Shown piece after piece: positions 33,203 through 41,456 of a DNA stretch of 46,196 nucleotides. Location: positions 514,975 to 561,170 of the forward strand of contig DPHC01000002.1 of assembly GCA_003523055.1 (NCBI GenBank), read 5' to 3'. The translations under genes were made by a program, and so were the position numbers. How positions within the stretch are numbered: position 1 is the first letter of the stretch; each line of letters opens with the position of its first letter. The DNA is from Dehalococcoidia bacterium (GTDB lineage: Bacteria > Chloroflexota > Dehalococcoidia > Lucifugimonadales > UBA3495). Below the pieces are notes generated by a model. It was not told the origin of the DNA. It saw only the letters and a program-made list of their open reading frames with translations, and did no database searches.

Positions 33203-34870
33203 TTATAAAGAGCCATCAACTACAACATCTAGCAATGTTGGCTTTCCTAAATCAACAGCTCGCTTAATAGCATCTTTAATATCATCTGGGTCGGTAATCC
33301 TTTCTGATGCAACGCCCATGCTTTCTGCTATAGATGCCATGTTGAAAGGAGTTGGAAAATCTGAGTACAATAAATTTCTGCCAGCCGGTTCAGTGTTGAG
33401 TATATGCTCTTGGTATATATTAAAATTAACTTTTAACACACGGTACATTCCGTTATTTAAAATCACAAAAACACATGGGATATTATCATTGGCAGCCGTC
33501 CACAACCCTTGTATAGTCATCATTGCACTACCATCACCAATTAGACCGAATACTTTCCTGTCTGGATGGGCACATTGAGCTCCCATAGTAGAACCAATTC
33601 CACCGCCAATTGATTGCCCTCTATAGCCAATTATGTCTCCTCTATTGGAGCCCTCCAAATATTCTCTAACAATAGTTCTATTACTTATAGAATCATCAAC
33701 TACAACTGAATTTTTAGGTATAGCTGCAACAAACTCATGCATCATTCGAGCAACTGACATCGGTTTGTTATTCCATTTATTGGATATAGATTCTTCAAAT
33801 ACTGCCTTTTGACTGATTTTATCTTTCTTAACTAAATTTTTCCGTGATGCAATTATAGGTTTATTATTGTCATTAATTTCAGCGTTAACAGCGCCAATTA
33901 GGTCTGCTAATCCAGTCTTGCAGTGTGAGATAATGCCTATATCTGTAGGTTCTGATTTTCCGATAGAAACCGGCACAGAATCAATATGGATTAAAGTTGA
34001 AGTTTCTTCTAATATTACATCTCCCCAATAGAACAATTCTTCAAAAGTATTCATTCCTACTGCCACAACAACATCTGAAGATTTCAAATATTCTCTATAT
34101 TCCTTGGTTCTTAATGATAATATCCCTAGGTATTGTTCATGTGATGTAGGGAAAGATACTTCTGCTCCTCTGAATTGATATACAGGTAATCCGAGTAGTT
34201 CTGCCAATTCAATTGATTCACCTACTGCATCATCATCAGAAACCCTGTCTCCAACTATCAATACTGGGTTTGTTGCGTTTGCTAAAACTTTAGCTGCCTT
34301 TGATATTTCTATTAAATCTGGCCTGATTAACTCCGAAGCCTTGGTAGAAGGAATGATATTCATCTCTGCTGAATCTTCTAATGCGTTTGAGGTAAGTCCC
34401 ACATAAACTGGGCCTTTGGGATGGGTATTAGCCTCATTGAAAGCCCTTCTAATAGCTCCTGGTATTTGATCTGGATGGGTCAATTGTATGGCCCATTTAG
34501 TCACTGGTCGAACCAATTCAGCTAAATCAGTATTGCCTTCCACTACCTTTCTTATGTCATAATTAGCAGAAGTTACTACCATAGGAGTTCCAGTATTTAA
34601 GGCATCTAGCATTAGTGCGATCCCGTTTGCCAGTCCACTATCCACATGGAGGCTAACAAGTGAAGGTTTACCAGTACCACGAGCATAGGACTCTCCCATT
34701 CCGACGGCTACACTTTCTTGCAAAGCCATAATATATTTAAATTCTGGATAGTCTGCTAGCATGTCGATAATAGGGGCTTCACTTGTACCAGGGTTTCCAA
34801 AAATATATTCTATTCCTTCAGCTTTCAACATCTCTAACAAAGCTCTTTTTCCTGTCATATATACAGACAT
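33203..34870 (-). CDS. ThDP enzyme, benzoylformate decarboxylase-like
   Basis: 555 residues from the ATG at 34870 (a TTG four codons earlier includes the GAGGTG ribosome site, so it is rejected). Three-domain ThDP layout: GNPGTSE at the N-terminus, cofactor-activating E52 in MALQESVAVGMGESYAR, LHVDSG with H75 at the position of benzoylformate decarboxylase H70, and the ThDP motif GDGS (445-448) ending in NNG (about 472). The histidine matching BFD H281 is not seen in GMNTFEELFYWG. It likely decarboxylates a 2-oxo acid or ligates aldehydes. It is the last gene of a tight four-gene operon, 18 bases after the serine hydrolase. Confidence 0.87.
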   Translation of the reverse strand: MSVYMTGKRALLEMLKAEGIEYIFGNPGTSEAPIIDMLADYPEFKYIMALQESVAVGMGESYARGTGKPSLVSLHVDSGLANGIALMLDALNTGTPMVVTSANYDIRKVVEGNTDLAELVRPVTKWAIQLTHPDQIPGAIRRAFNEANTHPKGPVYVGLTSNALEDSAEMNIIPSTKASELIRPDLIEISKAAKVLANATNPVLIVGDRVSDDDAVGESIELAELLGLPVYQFRGAEVSFPTSHEQYLGILSLRTKEYREYLKSSDVVVAVGMNTFEELFYWGDVILEETSTLIHIDSVPVSIGKSEPTDIGIISHCKTGLADLIGAVNAEINDNNKPIIASRKNLVKKDKISQKAVFEESISNKWNNKPMSVARMMHEFVAAIPKNSVVVDDSISNRTIVREYLEGSNRGDIIGYRGQSIGGGIGSTMGAQCAHPDRKVFGLIGDGSAMMTIQGLWTAANDNIPCVFVILNNGMYRVLKVNFNIYQEHILNTEPAGRNLLYSDFPTPFNMASIAESMGVASERITDPDDIKDAIKRAVDLGKPTLLDVVVDGSL

Positions 34871-34888
34871 AATGCACCTCAATTACTT

Positions 34889-36067
34889 TTAATTTAATGC
34901 GTTTATTATATTAAGACACGCATTCGTCATAACCTGTTTTTGATCTATATCTAACGGATTTTCTTGTGATGAAAATTTCACTATTACAATATCATTATTA
35001 ATATCTACAAACATATATTGACCATAAATGCCTACACAGAACAATATTGGGTTATTTTGATTAAGGGTATACCACTGGTTTTTATAACTAATAGGCATAC
35101 CGTTAAAATACGGAGCAAAGTTACCCGATTCCCAGGCATTACGATCTCCAGTAAACAATTCTCCCAACCACCTGTTAGATATGATTTGTTTGTTTTTTCT
35201 GAATCCTCCGTTGGCTATCAAATTACCCAATCGTGCTAAATCCCTAGCCGTTGTATTAATACCACCTGCAGTTCGTGGTGAGCCAGACTCATCTATTGTG
35301 ACATAAGCTGGCAGTTCTGTTCCTAATGGCTTCCATAACAATTCAGATGCTACGTTGGAGAAATTCATATTAGTAACAATTTCTACCAACCAACCCAATA
35401 AATCACTATTTGGAGAAGTGTATTTAAATATTTCACCATGATGAGCCTTCGTGCTATTAATGGTTTGAAGGAATTCTTTTAGATCAATTGAAGGAAGTGA
35501 ATCATCTTTTGGATCCCAATTAGTAGATCTCCTATAATGAATCATAGGTCCTGATGTTGCATAGTAATCTTCTTCAAAATCGACGTCTGCCGTCATATCC
35601 AATAGGTGCTGAACTGAACATTTTGCGTATCCGGTATTTTTTAATTCTGGAATATAATAACTAATCGCTTTACTAGGGTCTATAGCTTTATTATCAATTA
35701 AAATACCAGTTATAACTCCCAAAACGGATTTAGAAACTGACATTAATATATGTCTAGAGGATGCTTCCATATTATTGTTATATGACTCACATATAATTTT
35801 ACCTTTTTGTGTCACAATAAAAGCATCTGTATAGCTGGATTCTAAAAACATATCAAATGACATTTCTTGACCAACATGGTCTTTAAAAGACAATTGATCA
35901 AATTCTATAAGCTCTGACTCAAATTCCCAAATATCATTAGGATCATTAAGAATCAGTTTTGATTCTACTAAATCATCTACATGTTGAAATCCCCATCTAT
36001 TGAATGGTGGGAATCGCCAATTAGATAAATTTACCTGTGACGATTCATTTTGTGTATTGTCAGCCAT
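34889..36067 (-). CDS. serine hydrolase, class C beta-lactamase/NylB fold
   Basis: 392 residues. Active-site S110-x-x-K113 in LMSVSKSVLG, Y216 in KYTSPNSDLLGW, and GIYGQYMF in place of the third motif, all in the style of 6-aminohexanoate-dimer hydrolase (NylB) and related esterases rather than true beta-lactamases. No signal peptide, so it is cytoplasmic. It should cleave an ester or amide. Its ATG directly follows the RraA-family stop (TGAATG), so the genes are translationally coupled, and it is the third gene in the operon read from 37.8 kb. Confidence 0.87.
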   Translation of the reverse strand: MADNTQNESSQVNLSNWRFPPFNRWGFQHVDDLVESKLILNDPNDIWEFESELIEFDQLSFKDHVGQEMSFDMFLESSYTDAFIVTQKGKIICESYNNNMEASSRHILMSVSKSVLGVITGILIDNKAIDPSKAISYYIPELKNTGYAKCSVQHLLDMTADVDFEEDYYATSGPMIHYRRSTNWDPKDDSLPSIDLKEFLQTINSTKAHHGEIFKYTSPNSDLLGWLVEIVTNMNFSNVASELLWKPLGTELPAYVTIDESGSPRTAGGINTTARDLARLGNLIANGGFRKNKQIISNRWLGELFTGDRNAWESGNFAPYFNGMPISYKNQWYTLNQNNPILFCVGIYGQYMFVDINNDIVIVKFSSQENPLDIDQKQVMTNACLNIINALN

Positions 36068-36787
36068 TCATAAACCTCCAGTTTGCAACCAAATTTCAAA
36101 ATCAAGCTTGGTTTGAGGATCGGTAGGCGGGTATAAACCAAATATAGAATGATTATTTTTAACTTGATGCTCAACAAAATTTTCAAATATTGTCATACTA
36201 TGAGCTTCTTGAACAATGTCGTTGCAAAACTCTGATGGAATCACTATAACTCCATCACCATCTCCTAAAATAATATCTCCAGGATAAACAGCAACGCCAC
36301 CACAGCCTATCGGCACATTCAAATCTACAGCATGATGTTTCGTTAAATTAGTAGGTGCTGAAGAAGTTGTTTGATATGCTGGGAAATTCAGTTTTGATAT
36401 CTCTGAAGAGTCTCTAAAACCTCCGTCTGTAACAATTCCTGCAGTGCCACGCATCATTAATCTAGTAATTAATATGTTACCTGCAGAAGCTGCACTGCTA
36501 TCTCCTCTACTGTCCACAACCATCACATGTCCTTTTGGACATTCTTCCACGCCTTTTCTCTGCGGGTGATTTACATCTTCAAATACTTGTAGAGTATCGA
36601 GATCCTCTCGAGCAGGTATATATCTCAAGGTATACGCCTCGCCTATCATTTTGGGAGCGCTAGAGTTCATCAATGTAGGTCCAAGCATAAAGGCGTTTCT
36701 AATACCACGTTTAAATAACGCAGTGGAAATAGTTGCGGTGCTAATGTTTTTTAGCCTGCCTCTATTTTCTTCAGTGAGAATATTCAT
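36068..36787 (-). CDS. RraA/HMG-aldolase family protein
   Basis: 239 residues. The family core is clear: DSRGDSSAASAGNILITRLMMRGTAGIVTDGGFRDSSEI with R125-D126 (the GGxRD site that binds the metal-enolate in HMG/CHA aldolase) and GDIILGDGDGVIVIPSE. Members are either regulators of RNase E (RraA) or class II aldolases and oxaloacetate decarboxylases. The active-site residues are kept and the neighbours are catabolic, so an aldolase or decarboxylase is favoured. It lies 12 bases after the amidohydrolase gene. Confidence 0.85.
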   Translation of the reverse strand: MNILTEENRGRLKNISTATISTALFKRGIRNAFMLGPTLMNSSAPKMIGEAYTLRYIPAREDLDTLQVFEDVNHPQRKGVEECPKGHVMVVDSRGDSSAASAGNILITRLMMRGTAGIVTDGGFRDSSEISKLNFPAYQTTSSAPTNLTKHHAVDLNVPIGCGGVAVYPGDIILGDGDGVIVIPSEFCNDIVQEAHSMTIFENFVEHQVKNNHSIFGLYPPTDPQTKLDFEIWLQTGGL

Positions 36788-36799
36788 TTCTGTGGCCTG

Positions 36800-37816
36800 C
36801 TATTCATTAATGTTATAAACCTTTACTGCTGTATCATGAAACATTAAAGCTCTTTCTGATTTGGAATAATCTTTAGACAAAATTTTGAACGCATTATATA
36901 AGACGTTAAAAGAGTAAGAAACTTTGTCAGGAGGGAAATTACATTCAAACATGCATCTATCAGGTCCAAATTTTTCGATACAATAACTCAAAAGAGGTGA
37001 TAAGTCTGCAGCAAGACTATTTGAGTCAATCGGAGCATCTCGAGTATGCCAATCAAATCCATACCTAGGTTGGCCTAATCCACCCAATTTCATATAAACA
37101 TTTGGGCAGCTTGCTAATTGATCAATATTTTTTTTCCATTCTTCTATAACTTCGTTATCTCTGTTACCGTAGGGTCCTACACGTAATAAGCCGCCTATAT
37201 GGTTAGATATTATCTTCAAATCAGGAACTGCATTTGCAAAACGTGCAAGTTCAGGCAATTGGGGAAAGTACACAGTATTATCAAGAGTCATGCCTTTTTT
37301 TGCTAATATTTTAGCTCCTTCTTGAAAAACAGGATCTAATAATTGTTCTTCTTTAGCTCTATTTTCTACACTATCATGTTTGTCCCAACCACAAGCATAG
37401 CGGATACCTCTAAATCTATTAGGGCTAGCAGATTGCAAGGCTTCTAATACAGGTTCTACTCTTTCACCTAAATTTAAATCAGCTTTACCTACTATTGCTG
37501 CAGCTGCCTTTGCTGGGCCATATAATCCACTCGCACTAGCTGCGGCTAAACCTTGAACAAATTCCACTTCACCAACTGAACGAAGTTCTACTGGCCCAGT
37601 AGTACGGTACATAGAAGTCGTTTCAATGAACACTGTTGAAGTAACATTATGTCCACTATTAATATCTTCTGAAAGTTCATGCAAAAGATATCTTTGATAA
37701 GGAATTCTTACTGATCTGAAATCCCAAAAATGATGATGCGGATCACATATAGGTAAATCGGGTTCGATTGTATCCTCAGGAGTTAATGCTAACCAATCAA
37801 TATTTCCATACGGCAT
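36800..37816 (-). CDS. COG3618-type amidohydrolase (lactonase-like)
   Basis: About 338 residues from the ATG at 37816, chosen because GGAGG lies eight bases upstream; a GTG at 37831 would overlap that site. The N-terminal ICDPHHHFWDFR holds the HxH metal motif (27-29), and the barrel ends in GPDRCMFECNFPPDK. COG3618 members include lactonases for sugar acids and the 2-pyrone-4,6-dicarboxylate lactonase relatives. In the last motif Asn stands where the metal Asp (G-S/T-D-W/F-P) of those lactonases is found. It is the first gene of the minus-strand catabolic operon and is divergent from the hydroxyacid oxidase gene. Confidence 0.86.
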   Translation of the reverse strand: MPYGNIDWLALTPEDTIEPDLPICDPHHHFWDFRSVRIPYQRYLLHELSEDINSGHNVTSTVFIETTSMYRTTGPVELRSVGEVEFVQGLAAASASGLYGPAKAAAAIVGKADLNLGERVEPVLEALQSASPNRFRGIRYACGWDKHDSVENRAKEEQLLDPVFQEGAKILAKKGMTLDNTVYFPQLPELARFANAVPDLKIISNHIGGLLRVGPYGNRDNEVIEEWKKNIDQLASCPNVYMKLGGLGQPRYGFDWHTRDAPIDSNSLAADLSPLLSYCIEKFGPDRCMFECNFPPDKVSYSFNVLYNAFKILSKDYSKSERALMFHDTAVKVYNINE

Positions 37817-37962
37817 AATCATATCCTCCACTGAATTATTTCTTCAATATTAACATTTATAAGTGATTAATTATATTTACACCAATTTTAGGATTGCAAT
37901 CAAGCTATTTATCAATATATGATAACGATTCAGAGCCACTAATTATAATTCAAGTAATCAAG

Positions 37963-37968
37963 TATAAT
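37963..37968 (+). promoter_or_regulatory. -10 element of hydroxyacid oxidase operon
   Basis: TATAAT lies 20 bases before the ATG, and a second TATAAT sits 19 bases further up (37944-37949). No clear -35 is seen. The 155-base gap is shared with the divergent amidohydrolase operon, so control sites for both should lie here. Confidence 0.4.
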
Positions 37969-37987
37969 ACACATAACGAGGTATAAA

Positions 37988-39058
37988 ATGGAATTCGTAA
38001 CAAATGAAGAAATCATACAACGAGCGCGGCAAAACCTTGCTGACGGACCTTGGTCATACCTGGTAGGAGGTAGCGAATCCGAAACTACTATGCGTAGAAA
38101 CAGATTAGCTTTTGACACCATAGCATTTAGACCTCGAGTATTAGTTGATGTTTCTACAGTTGACACTAGCACTCAGATACTAGGAAATAAAATAGATTTG
38201 CCAGTACTACTGGCTCCTATAGGTTCCCTGCAAGTATTTCACAGCGATGGAGCTATAAATTCCGCTAAAGCCGCTGAAACTATGAACACTGTGCATGTCG
38301 TGAGCTCTGTAACCCAGCCTAATCTAGAGGAAACTAACGAGTCCTCACAAGCAAATAAGTTTTTTCAATTATATATTCACGGTGATTGGGACTGGATAAA
38401 AACAATGATAGATAGAGCAGTCAAATCAGGATATAAAGCTCTATGCATTACAACTGATACAGCTAGTTATAGCCGAAGAGAACGTCCCATGTTAAGTAGA
38501 TGGGTAACAATATCAAGAAGAACTCCACCGAATCCTTTCTGGCAAGCATCTGTAACTTGGGAAACTATTAAAAAGATAAAAGAGTACTGCGCATTACCGC
38601 TAATACTAAAAGGTATAGCAACCCCTGAAGATGCAATGCTAGCCGTTGAACATCAAGTAGATTGTGTATGGATTTCTAACCACGGGGGCAGGCAATTAGA
38701 TCATGGATTAGGAACGTTAGATATGTTGCCTGACATCTATAATGCAGTTAACAATCAAGCACAAATAGTCCTAGACGGAGGAATACAAAGAGGTACCGAT
38801 GTAGTTAAAGCTTTAGCTTTAGGGGCAGATGCGGTAGCTATTGGGAGATTGCAAGGTTGGGGCATGGCTGCAAATGGCCATGAAGGTGTAATAACAGTAT
38901 TGCAAATACTCCAACAAGAAATCGAAATTGCTTTGAAATTGCTCGGAGTTACCTCACTGGACCAATTAAATCCAAAATTAGTATGCCCAGCAGCTTCAAC
39001 AACTCTTCCGCATGAAATGAGTTCATGGGTAAATATGCCTCAAAATAGAATAAAATAG
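37988..39058 (+). CDS. FMN-dependent alpha-hydroxyacid oxidase/dehydrogenase
   Basis: 356 residues with the full glycolate-oxidase-family active site: Y24, Y129 (QLYI), K208 (LILKGI), H232 and R235 in SNHGGRQLD, and the FMN phosphate loop DGGIQRGTDVVKALALGADAVAIGR. It oxidises an L-2-hydroxy acid to the 2-oxo acid, passing electrons to O2 or a carrier. Family members include glycolate oxidase, lactate dehydrogenase and S-mandelate dehydrogenase; APIG replaces the usual APTA. There is no membrane-anchoring insert of the LldD type visible. SD CGAGG. First of three plus-strand genes. Confidence 0.9.
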   Translation: MEFVTNEEIIQRARQNLADGPWSYLVGGSESETTMRRNRLAFDTIAFRPRVLVDVSTVDTSTQILGNKIDLPVLLAPIGSLQVFHSDGAINSAKAAETMNTVHVVSSVTQPNLEETNESSQANKFFQLYIHGDWDWIKTMIDRAVKSGYKALCITTDTASYSRRERPMLSRWVTISRRTPPNPFWQASVTWETIKKIKEYCALPLILKGIATPEDAMLAVEHQVDCVWISNHGGRQLDHGLGTLDMLPDIYNAVNNQAQIVLDGGIQRGTDVVKALALGADAVAIGRLQGWGMAANGHEGVITVLQILQQEIEIALKLLGVTSLDQLNPKLVCPAASTTLPHEMSSWVNMPQNRIK

Positions 39059-39070
39059 AAGAAGGACAAC

Positions 39071-40213
39071 ATGAGTAATAAGACAGTAGTAATTATAGGT
39101 GGCGGAATCATAGGTAGTTCGATTGGATTTCATCTTTCAAACCTTAATAACACAGTAATAATACTAGACAAAGGACCTTTTCAGGATTCATGTTCTTCTC
39201 ATTCATTTGCCTGGGTGAACGCAGGATCGAAAAGCCCTATAGGATATCATCAGTTATGTAGATCTTCTGTCGACAATTGGCCAACATTCGCAAAAAAATT
39301 AAATACAGAAGTAGGATTGAATCTAAATGGAACTCTGAAATGGGAAAATACTGCTGCAGGTGCTGAATTTGCAAAAAAAAGAGTGGAAGAACTGCAGTCT
39401 TGGGGATATCACGTTGAAATAGTAGATGAAAAATTTATCAATGAAAAAGAACCTACTCTGAAACTAAAGGACCTAACCTTTGCTCAATTCACCAAAAATG
39501 AGGGCCATGTTGAACCCAAAAGAGTGATAGATGCCTGTCAATTCAAAATCAAAGAAAATGGTGGCCAAATAATTAATAATTGTGAAGTAACAGGGTTTAT
39601 TACTAATACCAAAACCAATAATATAACTGCAATTAATACTACTTCTGGAGATATAGTGTGTGATTCTGTGGTTATCGCTGCTGGCACCGGCACCGAACAA
39701 TTATCAGCTATGCTCAACATTAATATACCTCTACTGCAAAGCCCTGGCGTAGTAGCCTGGACAGATCCTCAACCAAAGGCAGTAGATGGCTTAATAATGA
39801 GCCCTGCCATCAGTGGAGGTAAATATCCGGGAAATGATGATAAATCAGAAGTTCACATACGACAACGAGTGGATGGATCTTACCAACTAGTTAATGAACG
39901 AAGAGGAGATTTTAACGAACAGATTGAAGATTCTCAAGAGAAAGCTGAGCAACTTCTACAACATTTGGCAGAATATTTCCCCCAACTAGAAAAAGCCAAA
40001 GCCATCGCAGAACCAGTAGGATACAGACCGATGCCAGAAGACCGATTCCCAGTTGTCGGGTTCGACGACACATGGAGTAACGTTTATATTTCAGTGACTC
40101 ATAGTGGAGTAACTTTGGCTCCAATCATTGGAGAACTGGCCTCTATTGAAATAAATTATAGCGTCAAAACGAATGAGCTGGAAAACTATAGACCTAGCAG
40201 ATTCAAACAATAA
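39071..40213 (+). CDS. FAD-dependent oxidoreductase, DAO family (copy 1)
   Basis: 380 residues. FAD Rossmann VIIGGGIIGSS at the N-terminus, SHSFAWVNAGSKSPIGYHQL next, and the C-terminal YRPMPEDRFPVVGF and THSGVTLAPIIGELAS. The family oxidises amino acids, N-methyl amino acids or related amines. It is closely related to the next gene over its whole length, so the two arose by tandem duplication. It starts 12 bases after the hydroxyacid oxidase gene with SD GAAGGA, so the operon is clear. Confidence 0.86.
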   Translation: MSNKTVVIIGGGIIGSSIGFHLSNLNNTVIILDKGPFQDSCSSHSFAWVNAGSKSPIGYHQLCRSSVDNWPTFAKKLNTEVGLNLNGTLKWENTAAGAEFAKKRVEELQSWGYHVEIVDEKFINEKEPTLKLKDLTFAQFTKNEGHVEPKRVIDACQFKIKENGGQIINNCEVTGFITNTKTNNITAINTTSGDIVCDSVVIAAGTGTEQLSAMLNINIPLLQSPGVVAWTDPQPKAVDGLIMSPAISGGKYPGNDDKSEVHIRQRVDGSYQLVNERRGDFNEQIEDSQEKAEQLLQHLAEYFPQLEKAKAIAEPVGYRPMPEDRFPVVGFDDTWSNVYISVTHSGVTLAPIIGELASIEINYSVKTNELENYRPSRFKQ

Positions 40214-40233
40214 TTTGAAATATAGGGGGACTC

Positions 40234-41442
40234 ATGCCACATAACAATAGACAAAATATTGTAATAATAGGTGCAGGTGTCTTAGGGACAGCAATTGCAG
40301 TAAATTTACTGCAATATGGAGCAAATATCACAATTGTAGACAAAACTAGTCAGACCCAAGGAGCATCCAGAGTTTCATTCGCGTGGCTTAATGCGTCTTG
40401 GAAAACACCTTTTGATTACCATGACTTAAATAGACGATCTATGGAGATGTGGCCAAGATATGCTCAGTCTATCGGAGGCAATGTTGGATTAAATCTTGGC
40501 GGAACTGTCACCTGGGAAACAGATCAAGCACGTAGCGAAACATTGTTGCAAAATGTAGAAAGAGCTCAGTCTTTTGGATATCCCATACGTATAGCTACTA
40601 AACAAGAAATCCAAAAACAAGAACCTAATTTGAAAATTGACAAAATTCTCACCGGTTCTATAAGTGAAATAGAAGGTCATGTTGAACCGCATCGAGTAAT
40701 TCAGGCAGCAATAGATAAAATAACTGATTCTGGAGGAACAGTTTTACTAAACGAGCCATTTGAAAGCTTTGAGTTTGATTCCAACCTCAAGAATATTACA
40801 GCTGTAAAAACTGCTCATAGAATCATCCCTTGTGACATAGTTGTTATTGCAGCAGGAATAGATACCACTGCAATAGGGTATGATGCCAAGGCATTTATAC
40901 CTCAAGCAACCAGCCCAGGCGTAACTGTACGCACTAGCCCAATGCCGAAATTATTGAACGGTATAGTTTACGCTCCTTCTTTAGAGCAATACGGCAAAGA
41001 AATTCATATGAAACAGCTTATAGATGGTACATTTTTAATAGGAGAAGGAGAACAAAGTAGTAAAACATCTGATGACTCTCAAGAAAATGCCAACCGTCTA
41101 GTAGAATTCGCTACACAATATCTACCTCAATTAAGCGACGCGGAGCCTAGATCAGAGCCAATAGGGTACCGCCCAATGCCTTTAGATGGATTCCCAGCTG
41201 TTGGATTTGTAGAAAAAACTCCTAATGCTTATGTAGCATTAACACATAGCGGTGTAACTTTAACTCCTATTATCGGAGAACTAGCATCTCTGGAAATCAC
41301 CTATGGTGTAAGCACTCCTCAGCTGAGCCCGTTCCGGCCGACCAGATTCAAAGAAGATGGTACTGGTGGTAGAGACGAACACTCTAATTCATCACAGAAT
41401 TCTCTAAATATTGATACGTTACGAAGACACGGATTAGATTAA
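40234..41442 (+). CDS. FAD-dependent oxidoreductase, DAO family (copy 2)
   Basis: 402 residues. FAD motif VIIGAGVLGTA, RVSFAWLNASWKTPFDYHDL, GGTVTWE, GYRPMPLDGFPAVGF and LTHSGVTLTPIIGELAS match copy 1 block by block, with enough change to suggest an old duplication and different substrates. It has a tail of about 25 residues (GTGGRDEHSNSSQN) that copy 1 lacks. It lies 20 bases after copy 1 with SD AGGGGG. Last gene of the plus-strand operon; it ends 14 bases before a convergent gene. Confidence 0.86.
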   Translation: MPHNNRQNIVIIGAGVLGTAIAVNLLQYGANITIVDKTSQTQGASRVSFAWLNASWKTPFDYHDLNRRSMEMWPRYAQSIGGNVGLNLGGTVTWETDQARSETLLQNVERAQSFGYPIRIATKQEIQKQEPNLKIDKILTGSISEIEGHVEPHRVIQAAIDKITDSGGTVLLNEPFESFEFDSNLKNITAVKTAHRIIPCDIVVIAAGIDTTAIGYDAKAFIPQATSPGVTVRTSPMPKLLNGIVYAPSLEQYGKEIHMKQLIDGTFLIGEGEQSSKTSDDSQENANRLVEFATQYLPQLSDAEPRSEPIGYRPMPLDGFPAVGFVEKTPNAYVALTHSGVTLTPIIGELASLEITYGVSTPQLSPFRPTRFKEDGTGGRDEHSNSSQNSLNIDTLRRHGLD

Positions 41443-41456
41443 TTAAAACCCAAAAA

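Noticed and set aside
34871..34882. TTG start for the ThDP enzyme
   Set aside because: The GAGGTG ribosome site lies within those codons, so translation should begin at the ATG at 34870.
31674..41442. Genomic island or mobile element carrying the catabolic genes
   Set aside because: No integrase, transposase, flanking repeats or visible base-composition shift; the codon use looks like the rest of the window.
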